Below are positions 53,103 to 60,648 of a stretch of DNA of 64,000 bases, in pieces. The translations under genes were made by a program, and so were the position numbers. How positions within the stretch are numbered: the first letter of the stretch is position 1; each line of letters opens with the position of its first letter. The stretch comes from Synechococcus sp. Nb3U1. GTDB lineage: Bacteria > Cyanobacteriota > Cyanobacteriia > Thermostichales > Thermostichaceae. A model generated the notes under the pieces. It saw only the letters and a program-made list of their open reading frames with translations. It ran no database searches and was not told the origin of the DNA. The DNA lies in NCBI RefSeq assembly GCF_021533835.1, contig NZ_JAKFYQ010000001.1, positions 1,150,079 to 1,214,078 on the forward strand, given 5' to 3'.

Positions 53103-54116
53103 ATGAGCCAATCTGCCACCACTGCTGCTCCCTATGTGCTTTTAAAAGAGCCGGATGGCGGCCAGAGGAAACACATTTTGGCTGGGGCTACGGCTTGGAC
53201 GTTGGGCCGGGATGAAGATAATGCCATTGTACTGAGGGATCCCAGCGTTTCTCGCCAACATGCTCTACTGCAGTACCTAGACGACAACAGCATCTATCTC
53301 ATCGATCTGGGCAGCCGTAACGGATCTTTTGTCAACAACCGCCGTGTTAGCATTCCCACCCTCCTTCAAGACGGGGATCAACTTACCCTCGGGCAATCGG
53401 AGATCGAGTTTCGCGGCGGATCCCTGGTCAGTCCAGAACCCAGCCCACTGGTGGGATCCAAGCAATCCGACACCCTAGTCTTACAAACCCGCTGGCTGAT
53501 CTCGGTGGCGGTGGTGGATGTGCGGGGCTATGGACAACTGACCCAACAGCTAGACGAACGGCTGCTTTCTCAAGTGATGGGGGATTGGTTCCGGCGCGGG
53601 GGCGACATCATCCAACAGTATGGGGGTACCGTCGATAAATACATTGGTGATGCGATTATGGCGGTTTGGTTTCATGCTCCGCAGGCCAATACCGCTCCAT
53701 TTGGGGCTGGACAGCTAGAGGCGCACCCGGATGTGAAGTCCGTGTTGCGGGCGTTGGTAAAGCTTTTTCAGATGACTGAGCAACTCAACCGTGAGTTTCC
53801 GCTGCCTTCCCCAATTCGCCTGGGGGCTGGAGTCAATACCGGTTCGGCGATTGTGCGTCAGGTGGGCAACAACACTCGTCAGGAATACACCGCCCTAGGG
53901 GATACGGTCAATTTGGCCTTTCGCATCGAAAGTTCCACCCGCACCCTCAATGCCGATTTGGCAATTAGCCAGGATAGCTATGCCTGTTTGGTCAAACAAC
54001 TGGGGCAGCCCGCTTCCTGTTTCTTGCAACAGGCGGTGGAGCTGAAGGGGTATGCCGAACATCACCAGGTGTATCACTGCGATATGGGTTCTTTACAGGC
54101 TGTGCTGAGTGCATAA
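53103..54116 (+). CDS. FHA-domain class III nucleotidyl cyclase
   Basis: The 337-residue protein has an N-terminal FHA domain (TLGRDEDNAIVLRDPSVSRQHALLQYL, IDLGSRNGSFVNNRRV, about residues 30-110) followed by a class III cyclase domain. The cyclase metal aspartates are in VVDVRGYGQL and KYIGDAIMAVW, and the transition-state Asn and Arg in ALGDTVNLAFRIES. All expected catalytic residues appear present, so it should make cAMP or cGMP. No membrane segment is present. FHA-cyclase fusions of this type are common in cyanobacteria and may read phosphorylation state. Confidence 0.88.
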   Translation: MSQSATTAAPYVLLKEPDGGQRKHILAGATAWTLGRDEDNAIVLRDPSVSRQHALLQYLDDNSIYLIDLGSRNGSFVNNRRVSIPTLLQDGDQLTLGQSEIEFRGGSLVSPEPSPLVGSKQSDTLVLQTRWLISVAVVDVRGYGQLTQQLDERLLSQVMGDWFRRGGDIIQQYGGTVDKYIGDAIMAVWFHAPQANTAPFGAGQLEAHPDVKSVLRALVKLFQMTEQLNREFPLPSPIRLGAGVNTGSAIVRQVGNNTRQEYTALGDTVNLAFRIESSTRTLNADLAISQDSYACLVKQLGQPASCFLQQAVELKGYAEHHQVYHCDMGSLQAVLSA

Positions 54117-54243
54117 ACCTCAGGGATCCCGGCAAACCCATCTAGACCCAAGGGAGGGATCCCGCTGTTCTCTAGGAACCTTCCACAAAACATCGTCCCC
54201 TTAGGATGACAAGGCTCTTGTTGAAATGTGACGAGTTTGACCT

Positions 54244-54639
54244 ATGACTGTGGTGAATCGTCCCGAGGTGGTGGCAGAGTTAACGGAACTCTATCAGCAG
54301 TACGAAACAGCCCTGACCAGCAATGATGTGCCCGCCATGACCCGTCTGTTTTGGGACGGGCCGCAGGTGGTGCGCTTCGGGGTCGGAGAGAACCTCTACG
54401 GGGGGGAAGAAATCGAGGCTTTTCGCAAACAGCGCCCTGCCATGAATTTAGCCCGTGAAATGCTGCGTTTGCAGGTGGTTACGTTTGGGGAGGATTGTGG
54501 CTCGGTCACCCTAGAATTTCGTCGTCCAGTGAACGGGATCCCGCGTTTGGGCCGCCAAAGCCAGATGTGGTACAAATTTCCCGATATTGGCTGGAAGATT
54601 GTTTCTGCCCATGTTTCTTTTCTGCCCGAGGGATCCTAG
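54244..54639 (+). CDS. AtzH/HpxZ-like (DUF3225) protein
   Basis: The 131-residue protein is a small alpha+beta-barrel of the NTF2-like/SnoaL class. It closely follows AtzH/HpxZ: NRPEVVAELTELYQQYETALTSNDVPAMTRLFWDGPQVVRFGVGENLYGGEEIEAFRKQRP, then RLGRQSQMWYKFPDIGWKIVSAHVSFLP. HpxZ and AtzH belong to oxalurate, biuret and other nitrogen-ring breakdown clusters alongside amidases. No amidase is next to it here, so its role is unknown. The stop overlaps that of the convergent pfkA. Confidence 0.85.
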   Translation: MTVVNRPEVVAELTELYQQYETALTSNDVPAMTRLFWDGPQVVRFGVGENLYGGEEIEAFRKQRPAMNLAREMLRLQVVTFGEDCGSVTLEFRRPVNGIPRLGRQSQMWYKFPDIGWKIVSAHVSFLPEGS

Positions 54640-55751
54640 CTAGGGCCAAGGGTTGGGAAAAAGATTGGGTCCAACTCGCCGACATAAGTATTGAGACCCA
54701 TCGCCGTCGCCACCAAAACGCCATCCACCTCTACGCCTCGATATTGGGCTATCGCCTCCACCAAAGGGACAGCCACCACACGCCGATTTTGCCAGGCCAC
54801 CATGTGGTCAAATTGCCCACGGGCGATCAAATCCACTGCCGCCACCCCAAAGGCTGCCCCCAGCAGCCGATCCAAAGGAGAGGGGGTTCCCCCCCGCTGC
54901 AAATGGCCCAGGATCATCACTCGGGTTTCAATGCCCGTGCGCAGGGCGATCTCATTGCCAATATACTGACCAATGCCACCGTAGAGACACTGCCCCAAGC
55001 TATTGGTATAGGTGACAGGTTCGCCAGATTCAGTTTTAACTGCCTCCGCCACCACCACAATGCTGAAATTATTGCCCCGTTCTTTACGGTCGATGATCTT
55101 TCTACAGACCTTCTCCAAGGTATAAGGAATCTCTGGGATCAAAATGACATGGGCTCCACCAGCAATTCCGGCACTGATAGCAATGTGACCAGCGTCTCGC
55201 CCCATCACCTCCATGACCATGACACGGCTGTGGCTAATGGCGGTATAGGTGAGTTGATCTAGTGCCTCTACAGCCACGCTCAGAGCGGTGTTGAACCCGA
55301 CGGAATACTCTGTAGCGCCGACATCGTTGTCGATGGTTTTGGGTACGCCAACAAAGTTCCAATTCCCCTGTAAAGCCAGTTTGCGCAGGATAGCCAAGCT
55401 ACCATCCCCGCCCACCCCAATTAGCGCATCCAACCCCAGCCGGTGATAGCCCTCGATCACTTCTGCGGAGCGATCCGCCAGGCTACCATCGGGCATGGGA
55501 AAGGCGAAAGGGTTGCCCTTGTTGACGGTACCCAGGATTGTGCCGCCATAGCGCAAAATGCCCGATACCCGCTTTACATCCAGCAGTTCCGCCTCGACTG
55601 GACGAGCCATGAGTCCTGCGGTCGCATCTTTGATGCCGAAAACCTCCATATCATAATCCCGTGCCCGTCGTACCACCGCCCGAGTCACCGCATTGAGGCC
55701 GCCACAGTCGCCGCCGCTGGTGAGGATCCCGATTCGTTTACGCTTTGGCAT
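54636..55751 (-). CDS. pfkA: 6-phosphofructokinase, group III/mixed type
   Basis: This enzyme phosphorylates fructose 6-phosphate in glycolysis. The 371-residue product has GILTSGGDCGGLNAV, IGVGGDGSLAI, VPKTIDNDV, MEVMGRDAGHIA and GHLQRGGTPSPLDR. The residue at the classic position 104 is glycine (GGDGS), which usually means ATP use, while the residue at position 124 is lysine (PKTIDND), usual for pyrophosphate enzymes. This G/K pairing marks the mixed PFK group common in cyanobacteria and actinobacteria, mostly ATP-dependent. It begins at ATG 55751; a start at 55778 is also in frame. Confidence 0.92.
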   Translation of the reverse strand: MPKRKRIGILTSGGDCGGLNAVTRAVVRRARDYDMEVFGIKDATAGLMARPVEAELLDVKRVSGILRYGGTILGTVNKGNPFAFPMPDGSLADRSAEVIEGYHRLGLDALIGVGGDGSLAILRKLALQGNWNFVGVPKTIDNDVGATEYSVGFNTALSVAVEALDQLTYTAISHSRVMVMEVMGRDAGHIAISAGIAGGAHVILIPEIPYTLEKVCRKIIDRKERGNNFSIVVVAEAVKTESGEPVTYTNSLGQCLYGGIGQYIGNEIALRTGIETRVMILGHLQRGGTPSPLDRLLGAAFGVAAVDLIARGQFDHMVAWQNRRVVAVPLVEAIAQYRGVEVDGVLVATAMGLNTYVGELDPIFFPTLGPS

Positions 55752-56415
55752 AGATCTCCAGTTTGGACAAGTCAACACCTAGCCCATGAGAAGGGGAGTA
55801 GGGATGAGTGTCCAACCCAATGTGGGGAAATGGGGAAAATTTAAGACGATCTACAAGATCAGTGCCGGGTATGAGTGCTGGCTTGATTGTCAGGATAGAT
55901 TCAACTCACCCGAACTGGCGCCCACATCCTGCCATTCTGTTCGTGAGTGCTGACCCAATTCATAAAACCCATCAAAAAACTCATCAAAATTCTAAGATGC
56001 TGAGGCAGCCCAGAATCTACATCAGACAGGAGATTGGCCCATGTGAGCCGTAGCTAGGAAAAGACTCCATCCCGCGATGCGCAAGACCTCCGTTTCACCC
56101 ATGCAGTCGTATCGGTGTGCCCCTGTTATAGCGCTGAAAAAAGCTGTAAAACTCATTTTCTTGATGATCCCCAACAAACCAGAACTAATTCTGGAGATTC
56201 CTTCATAGACTTTGACAGAATGGGCTAGCCCTTAAAGCCGCTCTAGAATGGATACATACAGGATAAAGCCGAGGGTAAAAAACAACACGATTGTTGATAA
56301 ATGTTGGCCCAATCGCTGCGAAACTGAATGCAATCTAACCTGCAATCTCAATTGCAATCCCAATGCTCTCGGTTGAATAGATTCTGTCTTTGCACCTAAT
56401 TCTAGGAGAGCAGAT
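55752..56415. promoter_or_regulatory. Control region upstream of pflB
   Basis: This 664-base gap is the longest in the window without a gene, and no GGATCC lies in it. It contains, in order: palindrome CCAGAA-CTAA-TTCTGG (56179-56194), TTGACA (56212-56217) followed by palindrome GGGCTAGCCC (56222-56231), palindrome CAACA-CGAT-TGTTG (56283-56296), and three 12-bp tandem repeats (56329-56364). The palindromes suggest regulated transcription of the fermentation genes. A full -10 element matching TTGACA is not clear. Confidence 0.55.
56329..56364 (+). repeat. Three 12-bp tandem repeats upstream of pflB
   Basis: TGCAATCTAACC, TGCAATCTCAAT and TGCAATCCCAAT follow each other without gaps, ending 51 bases before the pflB start. 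The invariant part is TGCAATC. A near helical-turn spacing of 12 bases suggests side-by-side binding of a regulator; the protein is unknown. Confidence 0.7.
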
Positions 56416-58689
56416 ATGGTTGTCGATGTGTTATCTCGGCCTCAAGGATACGAAATAGTCAGTCAGGTTGCTCCAAAACCTTTTGTAACGGGATCCTGGC
56501 AGCGCTCCATCGATGTGCGGGATTTTATTCAGCGCAATTACAGCCCCTACAGTGGTGATGAAGCCTTCTTGATGGGAGCAACGGAGCGTACCCAGCAGCT
56601 GTGGGCCAAGGTCAAAGACTTGATGGCCCTTGAGCGGGAGCGGGGGGTTTTGGATGCTGATACCGCTGTGCCCTCTACGATCACCAGCCATGCTCCTGGT
56701 TATATCGATCCAGACCTAGAGCAAATTGTGGGGCTGCAAACCGACAAACCTCTGAAGCGGGCCATTATGCCCTTCGGCGGCATTCGTGTTGTGGAAGCTT
56801 CTCTCAAGGCCTACGGCTATGAGTTGGATCCACAAACCAAAGAGATCTTCACCACCTACCGCAAAACCCATAACGATGGGGTCTTCGACGCCTACACCGA
56901 GGAGATGCGCCGTTGTCGCCGCTCCGGGATCATCACTGGCCTACCGGATGCCTATGGACGCGGGCGAGTGATTGGGGATTATCGGCGGGTGGCCCTGTAC
57001 GGGGTGGATCGGCTGATCGAAGACAAACAGGCCCAAAAAGACAGCCTCGATCTGGATACCTTGGACGAAGACACCATCCGCCTGCGGGAAGAACTCTCGG
57101 AGCAGATCAAGGCTCTCCAGGAGCTTAAGGAGCTGGGATCCCGCTACGGGTTTGACCTAGGCCGTCCGGCGGCCAATGCCCGCGAGGCCATCCAATGGCT
57201 GTACTTGGGCTATCTGGCGGCGGTGAAGGAGCAAAACGGGGCGGCCATGTCCTTAGGGCGGGTTTCTACCTTTTTGGATATCTACATCCAGCGGGATCTA
57301 CAAGCCGGGATCCTCACCGAAGCGGAAGCCCAGGAACTCATTGACCACTTCGTGATGAAGCTGCGCATGGTGCGGTTTTTGCGCACCCCCGACTACAACG
57401 AACTCTTCAGCGGGGATCCCACCTGGGTGACGGAGTGCACCGGTGGCATGGGCATTGACGGGCGGCCTCTGGTGACCCAAACCAGCTTCCGCATCCTGCA
57501 CACCCTCACCACCCTAGGCCCTGCTCCCGAACCGAACCTGACGGTGCTGTGGTCGGAGCGGCTGCCGGAGGCCTTCAAGCGCTACTGCGCCAAAGTGTCG
57601 ATCCAGACCAGCTCCATCCAGTACGAGAATGACGACCTAATGCGACCCTACTGGGGTGACGACTACGGCATCGCCTGCTGCGTGTCGGCTATGCGCATCG
57701 GCAAGCAGATGCAATTTTTCGGGGCACGGGTGAACCTGGCCAAGTGCCTACTTTACGCCATCAATGGCGGCAAAGACGAAAAATCTGGGGATCAAGTGGC
57801 CCCTGCCTACGCCCCCATCACCGCTGATGTGCTGGATTACGACGAGGTTTGGCCCCGCATGGTGCAGATGATGGCTTGGTTGGCAAAAACCTACGTCAAC
57901 ACCATGAACATCATTCACTACATGCACGACAAATACTGCTACGAGCGCATCGAGATGGCCTTGCACGACCGGGATATTTTGCGCACGATGGCCTTTGGCA
58001 TGGCCGGTTTGTCGGTGGTAGCAGATTCCCTCTCTGCCATTAAACATGCTCGGGTGCGGGTAATCCGGGATGAGCGGGGTCTAGCGGTGGATTACACCGT
58101 GGATGGGGATTTCCCCAAATACGGCAACAATGATGACCGGGCCGATCAAATTGCTGTGCAACTGGTGCAGACTTTCATGGCAGAGCTGCGCAAGCACAAA
58201 ACCTATCGCAATGCCCTGCCCACCCAGTCGATCTTGACCATCACCTCCAACGTGGTCTATGGCAAAAAGACCGGCAATACCCCCGATGGGCGGCGAGCGG
58301 GGGATCCCTTTGCGCCGGGGGCCAACCCCATGCACGGGCGGGATACCAAGGGGGCAATAGCATCGCTTGCTTCGGTGGCCAAGTTGCCCTACGCCGATGC
58401 TCAGGATGGCATTTCCAACACTTTTTCGATTGTGCCGGGGGCGTTGGGACGGACAGAGGCAGAGCGGGTGGACAACCTGGTGGGGCTACTGGATGGCTAT
58501 GTGCAAGATGGCGGCTTTCACCTGAATGTGAATGTCTTCAGCCGCGAGACCCTGCTAGATGCTATGGATCACCCGGAACTCTATCCACAGCTCACCATTC
58601 GAGTATCGGGTTATGCGGTGAATTTCATCAAGCTCACCCGCGAGCAGCAACTGGATGTCATCAACCGCACCTTCCATCAACACTGTTGA
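56416..58689 (+). CDS. pflB: Formate C-acetyltransferase (pyruvate formate-lyase)
   Basis: PFL converts pyruvate and CoA to formate and acetyl-CoA without oxygen. The 757-residue product carries the catalytic cysteine pair in [12 protein letters not shown] (about residue 418) and the glycyl-radical site RVSGYAVNF near the C-terminus (about 732). Other hallmarks are [19 protein letters not shown] and [24 protein letters not shown]. Length matches E. coli PflB (760). The start follows AGGAG. It is the first gene of a fermentation block with its activase, pflA, two genes downstream. It has a large upstream control region. Confidence 0.97.
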   Translation: MVVDVLSRPQGYEIVSQVAPKPFVTGSWQRSIDVRDFIQRNYSPYSGDEAFLMGATERTQQLWAKVKDLMALERERGVLDADTAVPSTITSHAPGYIDPDLEQIVGLQTDKPLKRAIMPFGGIRVVEASLKAYGYELDPQTKEIFTTYRKTHNDGVFDAYTEEMRRCRRSGIITGLPDAYGRGRVIGDYRRVALYGVDRLIEDKQAQKDSLDLDTLDEDTIRLREELSEQIKALQELKELGSRYGFDLGRPAANAREAIQWLYLGYLAAVKEQNGAAMSLGRVSTFLDIYIQRDLQAGILTEAEAQELIDHFVMKLRMVRFLRTPDYNELFSGDPTWVTECTGGMGIDGRPLVTQTSFRILHTLTTLGPAPEPNLTVLWSERLPEAFKRYCAKVSIQTSSIQYENDDLMRPYWGDDYGIACCVSAMRIGKQMQFFGARVNLAKCLLYAINGGKDEKSGDQVAPAYAPITADVLDYDEVWPRMVQMMAWLAKTYVNTMNIIHYMHDKYCYERIEMALHDRDILRTMAFGMAGLSVVADSLSAIKHARVRVIRDERGLAVDYTVDGDFPKYGNNDDRADQIAVQLVQTFMAELRKHKTYRNALPTQSILTITSNVVYGKKTGNTPDGRRAGDPFAPGANPMHGRDTKGAIASLASVAKLPYADAQDGISNTFSIVPGALGRTEAERVDNLVGLLDGYVQDGGFHLNVNVFSRETLLDAMDHPELYPQLTIRVSGYAVNFIKLTREQQLDVINRTFHQHC

Positions 58690-58807
58690 GGATCCTGTTG
58701 AGGATCTAGATCTAGTGAGGATCTAGCGGAGCGAGTCGGGATCCCCGTCATTCCCTTCAAGTTGGGTCGAAAGAGGGGATCCCTTATTGAGATATCGAGG
58801 AGGCCCT

Positions 58808-59182
58808 ATGACCATGACTGCCTCTAATGTTGAAGATCTTGTCCGTCACTATGCATCAGGACGACGAGATTTCCAGGAGATTGAACTGCAAGACACTGAT
58901 CTACGCGGGATCCACTTGGCCGGAGCTGATCTGAGCTATGCCGATTTTAGTGGGGCTACCCTGACAGGGGCCAATTTGCGCGGGTGTGATCTCAGTTTTG
59001 CTGATTTCAGCGGGGCTAACTTGTCAGGAGCTGATTTGCGAGGATGTCTGCTATTTGGCAGCAATTTCCAGGGAGCTGTCTTAGAAGAAGCTTTGCTGGA
59101 TCAATCTGATTTCGACACCTATACCCACTTCCCCAAAGAATTTAATCCCAGAGATCATCGTATGCATAACACGTCTATTTAG
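58808..59182 (+). CDS. Small pentapeptide-repeat protein inside the pfl block
   Basis: The 124-residue protein has about ten pentapeptide repeats (LRGIHLAGADLSYADFSGATLTGANLRGC), with an N-terminal helix (VEDLVRHYASGRRDFQEIEL). The N-terminus is like that of the long pentapeptide protein at 37965. It ends with a non-repeat tail, FNPRDHRMHNTSI. A strong GAGGAGG site and ATG 58808 set the start. It lies between pflB and pflA on the same strand, which is unusual, so it may take part in the same process or may just be inserted. Confidence 0.8.
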   Translation: MTMTASNVEDLVRHYASGRRDFQEIELQDTDLRGIHLAGADLSYADFSGATLTGANLRGCDLSFADFSGANLSGADLRGCLLFGSNFQGAVLEEALLDQSDFDTYTHFPKEFNPRDHRMHNTSI

Positions 59183-59204
59183 ATCTCCGTAGAATCTCCG
59201 TAGA
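59183..59204. repeat. 11-bp direct repeat before pflA
   Basis: ATCTCCGTAGA occurs twice in tandem directly after the pentapeptide gene's stop. The rest of the 144-base gap to pflA is AT-rich and has no gene. Confidence 0.5.
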
Positions 59205-59326
59205 ATCAGCGCAATTGCTTTTCTAAAGGAAAACAAAAACCGTATTATATTTAACACAAAAATATCAATTCGAAAGAAAATCTCAAGATCGGTTGATGTT
59301 TTCAAAAAGCAATCCAGGATGAACGT

Positions 59327-60076
59327 ATGGATACTGTGATCAACACCCTTACCCCCATCACGGGACGCATTCACTCCATCGAAACCTGTGGTACTGTTGA
59401 TGGCCCCGGGATTCGCTTTGTGATTTTCACTCAGGGCTGTCCACTGCGCTGTTTGTACTGCCATAACCCCGATTGTCGGGATCCCTATGCAGGGACAGCA
59501 GTAACTGTCGAAGAGCTAATTTCTGAGGTGAAAACGTATCAACCCTATTTACGCAAGGGAGGTGTAACGGTGACGGGGGGTGAGCCTCTGATGCAGCCGG
59601 AGTTTGTGGCAGAGATCTTCCGTCGCTGCCATGAATTAGGGTTACATACAGCCTTGGACACTTCTGGTTATGTCCAGCTTGAAGCGGCAAAACCTGTCCT
59701 AGAACACACCGACTTGGTGTTGCTCGACATCAAATCCTATGAGCCCAATCTCTACCGCAAAGTAACCAGCGTTGCCCTAGAGCCTACCTTGCAGTTTGCT
59801 CGTTATTTAGCTGAGATCGGTAAGCCCGCCTGGATCCGATTTGTCTTGGTGCCAGGGCTGACGGATCCCGAAGAAAATGTGAAAGGTCTGTCTCAATTTG
59901 TAGCCAGTTTATCCAATGTGGAGCGGGTGGAGGTCTTGCCTTTTCACAAGATGGGGGAATACAAATGGCAGCAATTGGGTCTAGCTTATGTCCTAAAAGA
60001 TGTGGATCCGCCTACGCCCGAACAGGTGAACAAGGTTTTACAAACATTTCGGGATCAAGGATTGATAGCGGTCTAA
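59327..60076 (+). CDS. pflA: Pyruvate formate-lyase activating enzyme
   Basis: PflA is a radical-SAM enzyme that installs the glycyl radical on PflB. The 249-residue product has IHSIETCGTVDGPGIRFVIFTQGCPLRCLYCHNPDC with the CxxxCxxC cluster cysteines, then VTVTGGEPLMQPEFV, LDTSGYV, LLDIKS and FVLVPGLTD. Size and motifs match the E. coli enzyme. It is downstream of pflB, with a pentapeptide gene between them. Confidence 0.96.
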   Translation: MDTVINTLTPITGRIHSIETCGTVDGPGIRFVIFTQGCPLRCLYCHNPDCRDPYAGTAVTVEELISEVKTYQPYLRKGGVTVTGGEPLMQPEFVAEIFRRCHELGLHTALDTSGYVQLEAAKPVLEHTDLVLLDIKSYEPNLYRKVTSVALEPTLQFARYLAEIGKPAWIRFVLVPGLTDPEENVKGLSQFVASLSNVERVEVLPFHKMGEYKWQQLGLAYVLKDVDPPTPEQVNKVLQTFRDQGLIAV

Positions 60077-60134
60077 TCCAGTTTCAGCTTGACTTTCTGA
60101 ACTGACCCTGATGGATTAAGGAGAGAGATCCCCA

Positions 60135-60539
60135 ATGGATGTTCGCATTACTTACCAAGACGGTGTTAGGTTTCAAGCAGAGAGCCGAGGGCATCGCATC
60201 CTGAGCGATCAACCTTTGGATAATCATGGCCAAGATGGCGGCATGACCCCACCAGAATGGTTTTTGGCTTCTCTGGGGGCCTGTGTGGGCTTTTACGCGG
60301 TCAAATATCTGGAGGCGCGGCACCTGGATCCCAGTGGCTTAAACGTGGTGGTGACTGCTGATAAAGTCAATAATCCCACCCGCCTCGACAACATTCGCAT
60401 TCAAGTCAAAACTGGGATCCTGTTGGATGAACATCATCAAAAGGGCCTAGAAAAAGCAGTGGATGCCTGCATCATTCACAACACTCTTACCTATCCTCCC
60501 AATCTCATCACTGAAATTCAGGTTCCTGCACCCGTTTAG
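60135..60539 (+). CDS. OsmC-family protein
   Basis: The 134-residue protein is an OsmC/Ohr-fold protein, often a thiol peroxidase. It has DGGMTPPEWFLASLGACVGFYAVKYLEARHLDPSGL, with one cysteine in the usual first position (C in GACVGF), and a second in VDACIIHNTLTYPP. Both redox cysteines expected of the family are present. It lies between pflA and adhE on the same strand and may protect the oxygen-sensitive enzymes, which is inference from position. GGAG is before the start. Confidence 0.85.
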   Translation: MDVRITYQDGVRFQAESRGHRILSDQPLDNHGQDGGMTPPEWFLASLGACVGFYAVKYLEARHLDPSGLNVVVTADKVNNPTRLDNIRIQVKTGILLDEHHQKGLEKAVDACIIHNTLTYPPNLITEIQVPAPV

Positions 60540-60648
60540 GGCTAATGCATTGGTTGTAGCCATCTTATTTTTATTCTCAATTTATTCAATTGTTCCCAAT
60601 TGTTTCTGAATCATTGATGCTCATTGACGAAATTTGGAGGGATCCGTT

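Noticed and set aside
55808-56053. An 81-codon frame in the gap upstream of pflB
   Set aside because: It has no family resemblance, no ribosome-binding site and unusual composition; the region looks regulatory.
56131-56155. A fourth copy of the inverted-repeat element (GCTGAAAAAAGCTGTA)
   Set aside because: Only one end is similar and has mismatches; no partner end or shared interior is found within 200 bases.
59293-59305. Fnr-like site TTGA-N5-TCAA upstream of pflA
   Set aside because: The spacing is off by one from TTGAT-N4-ATCAA and the outer bases do not match; short enough to arise by chance.
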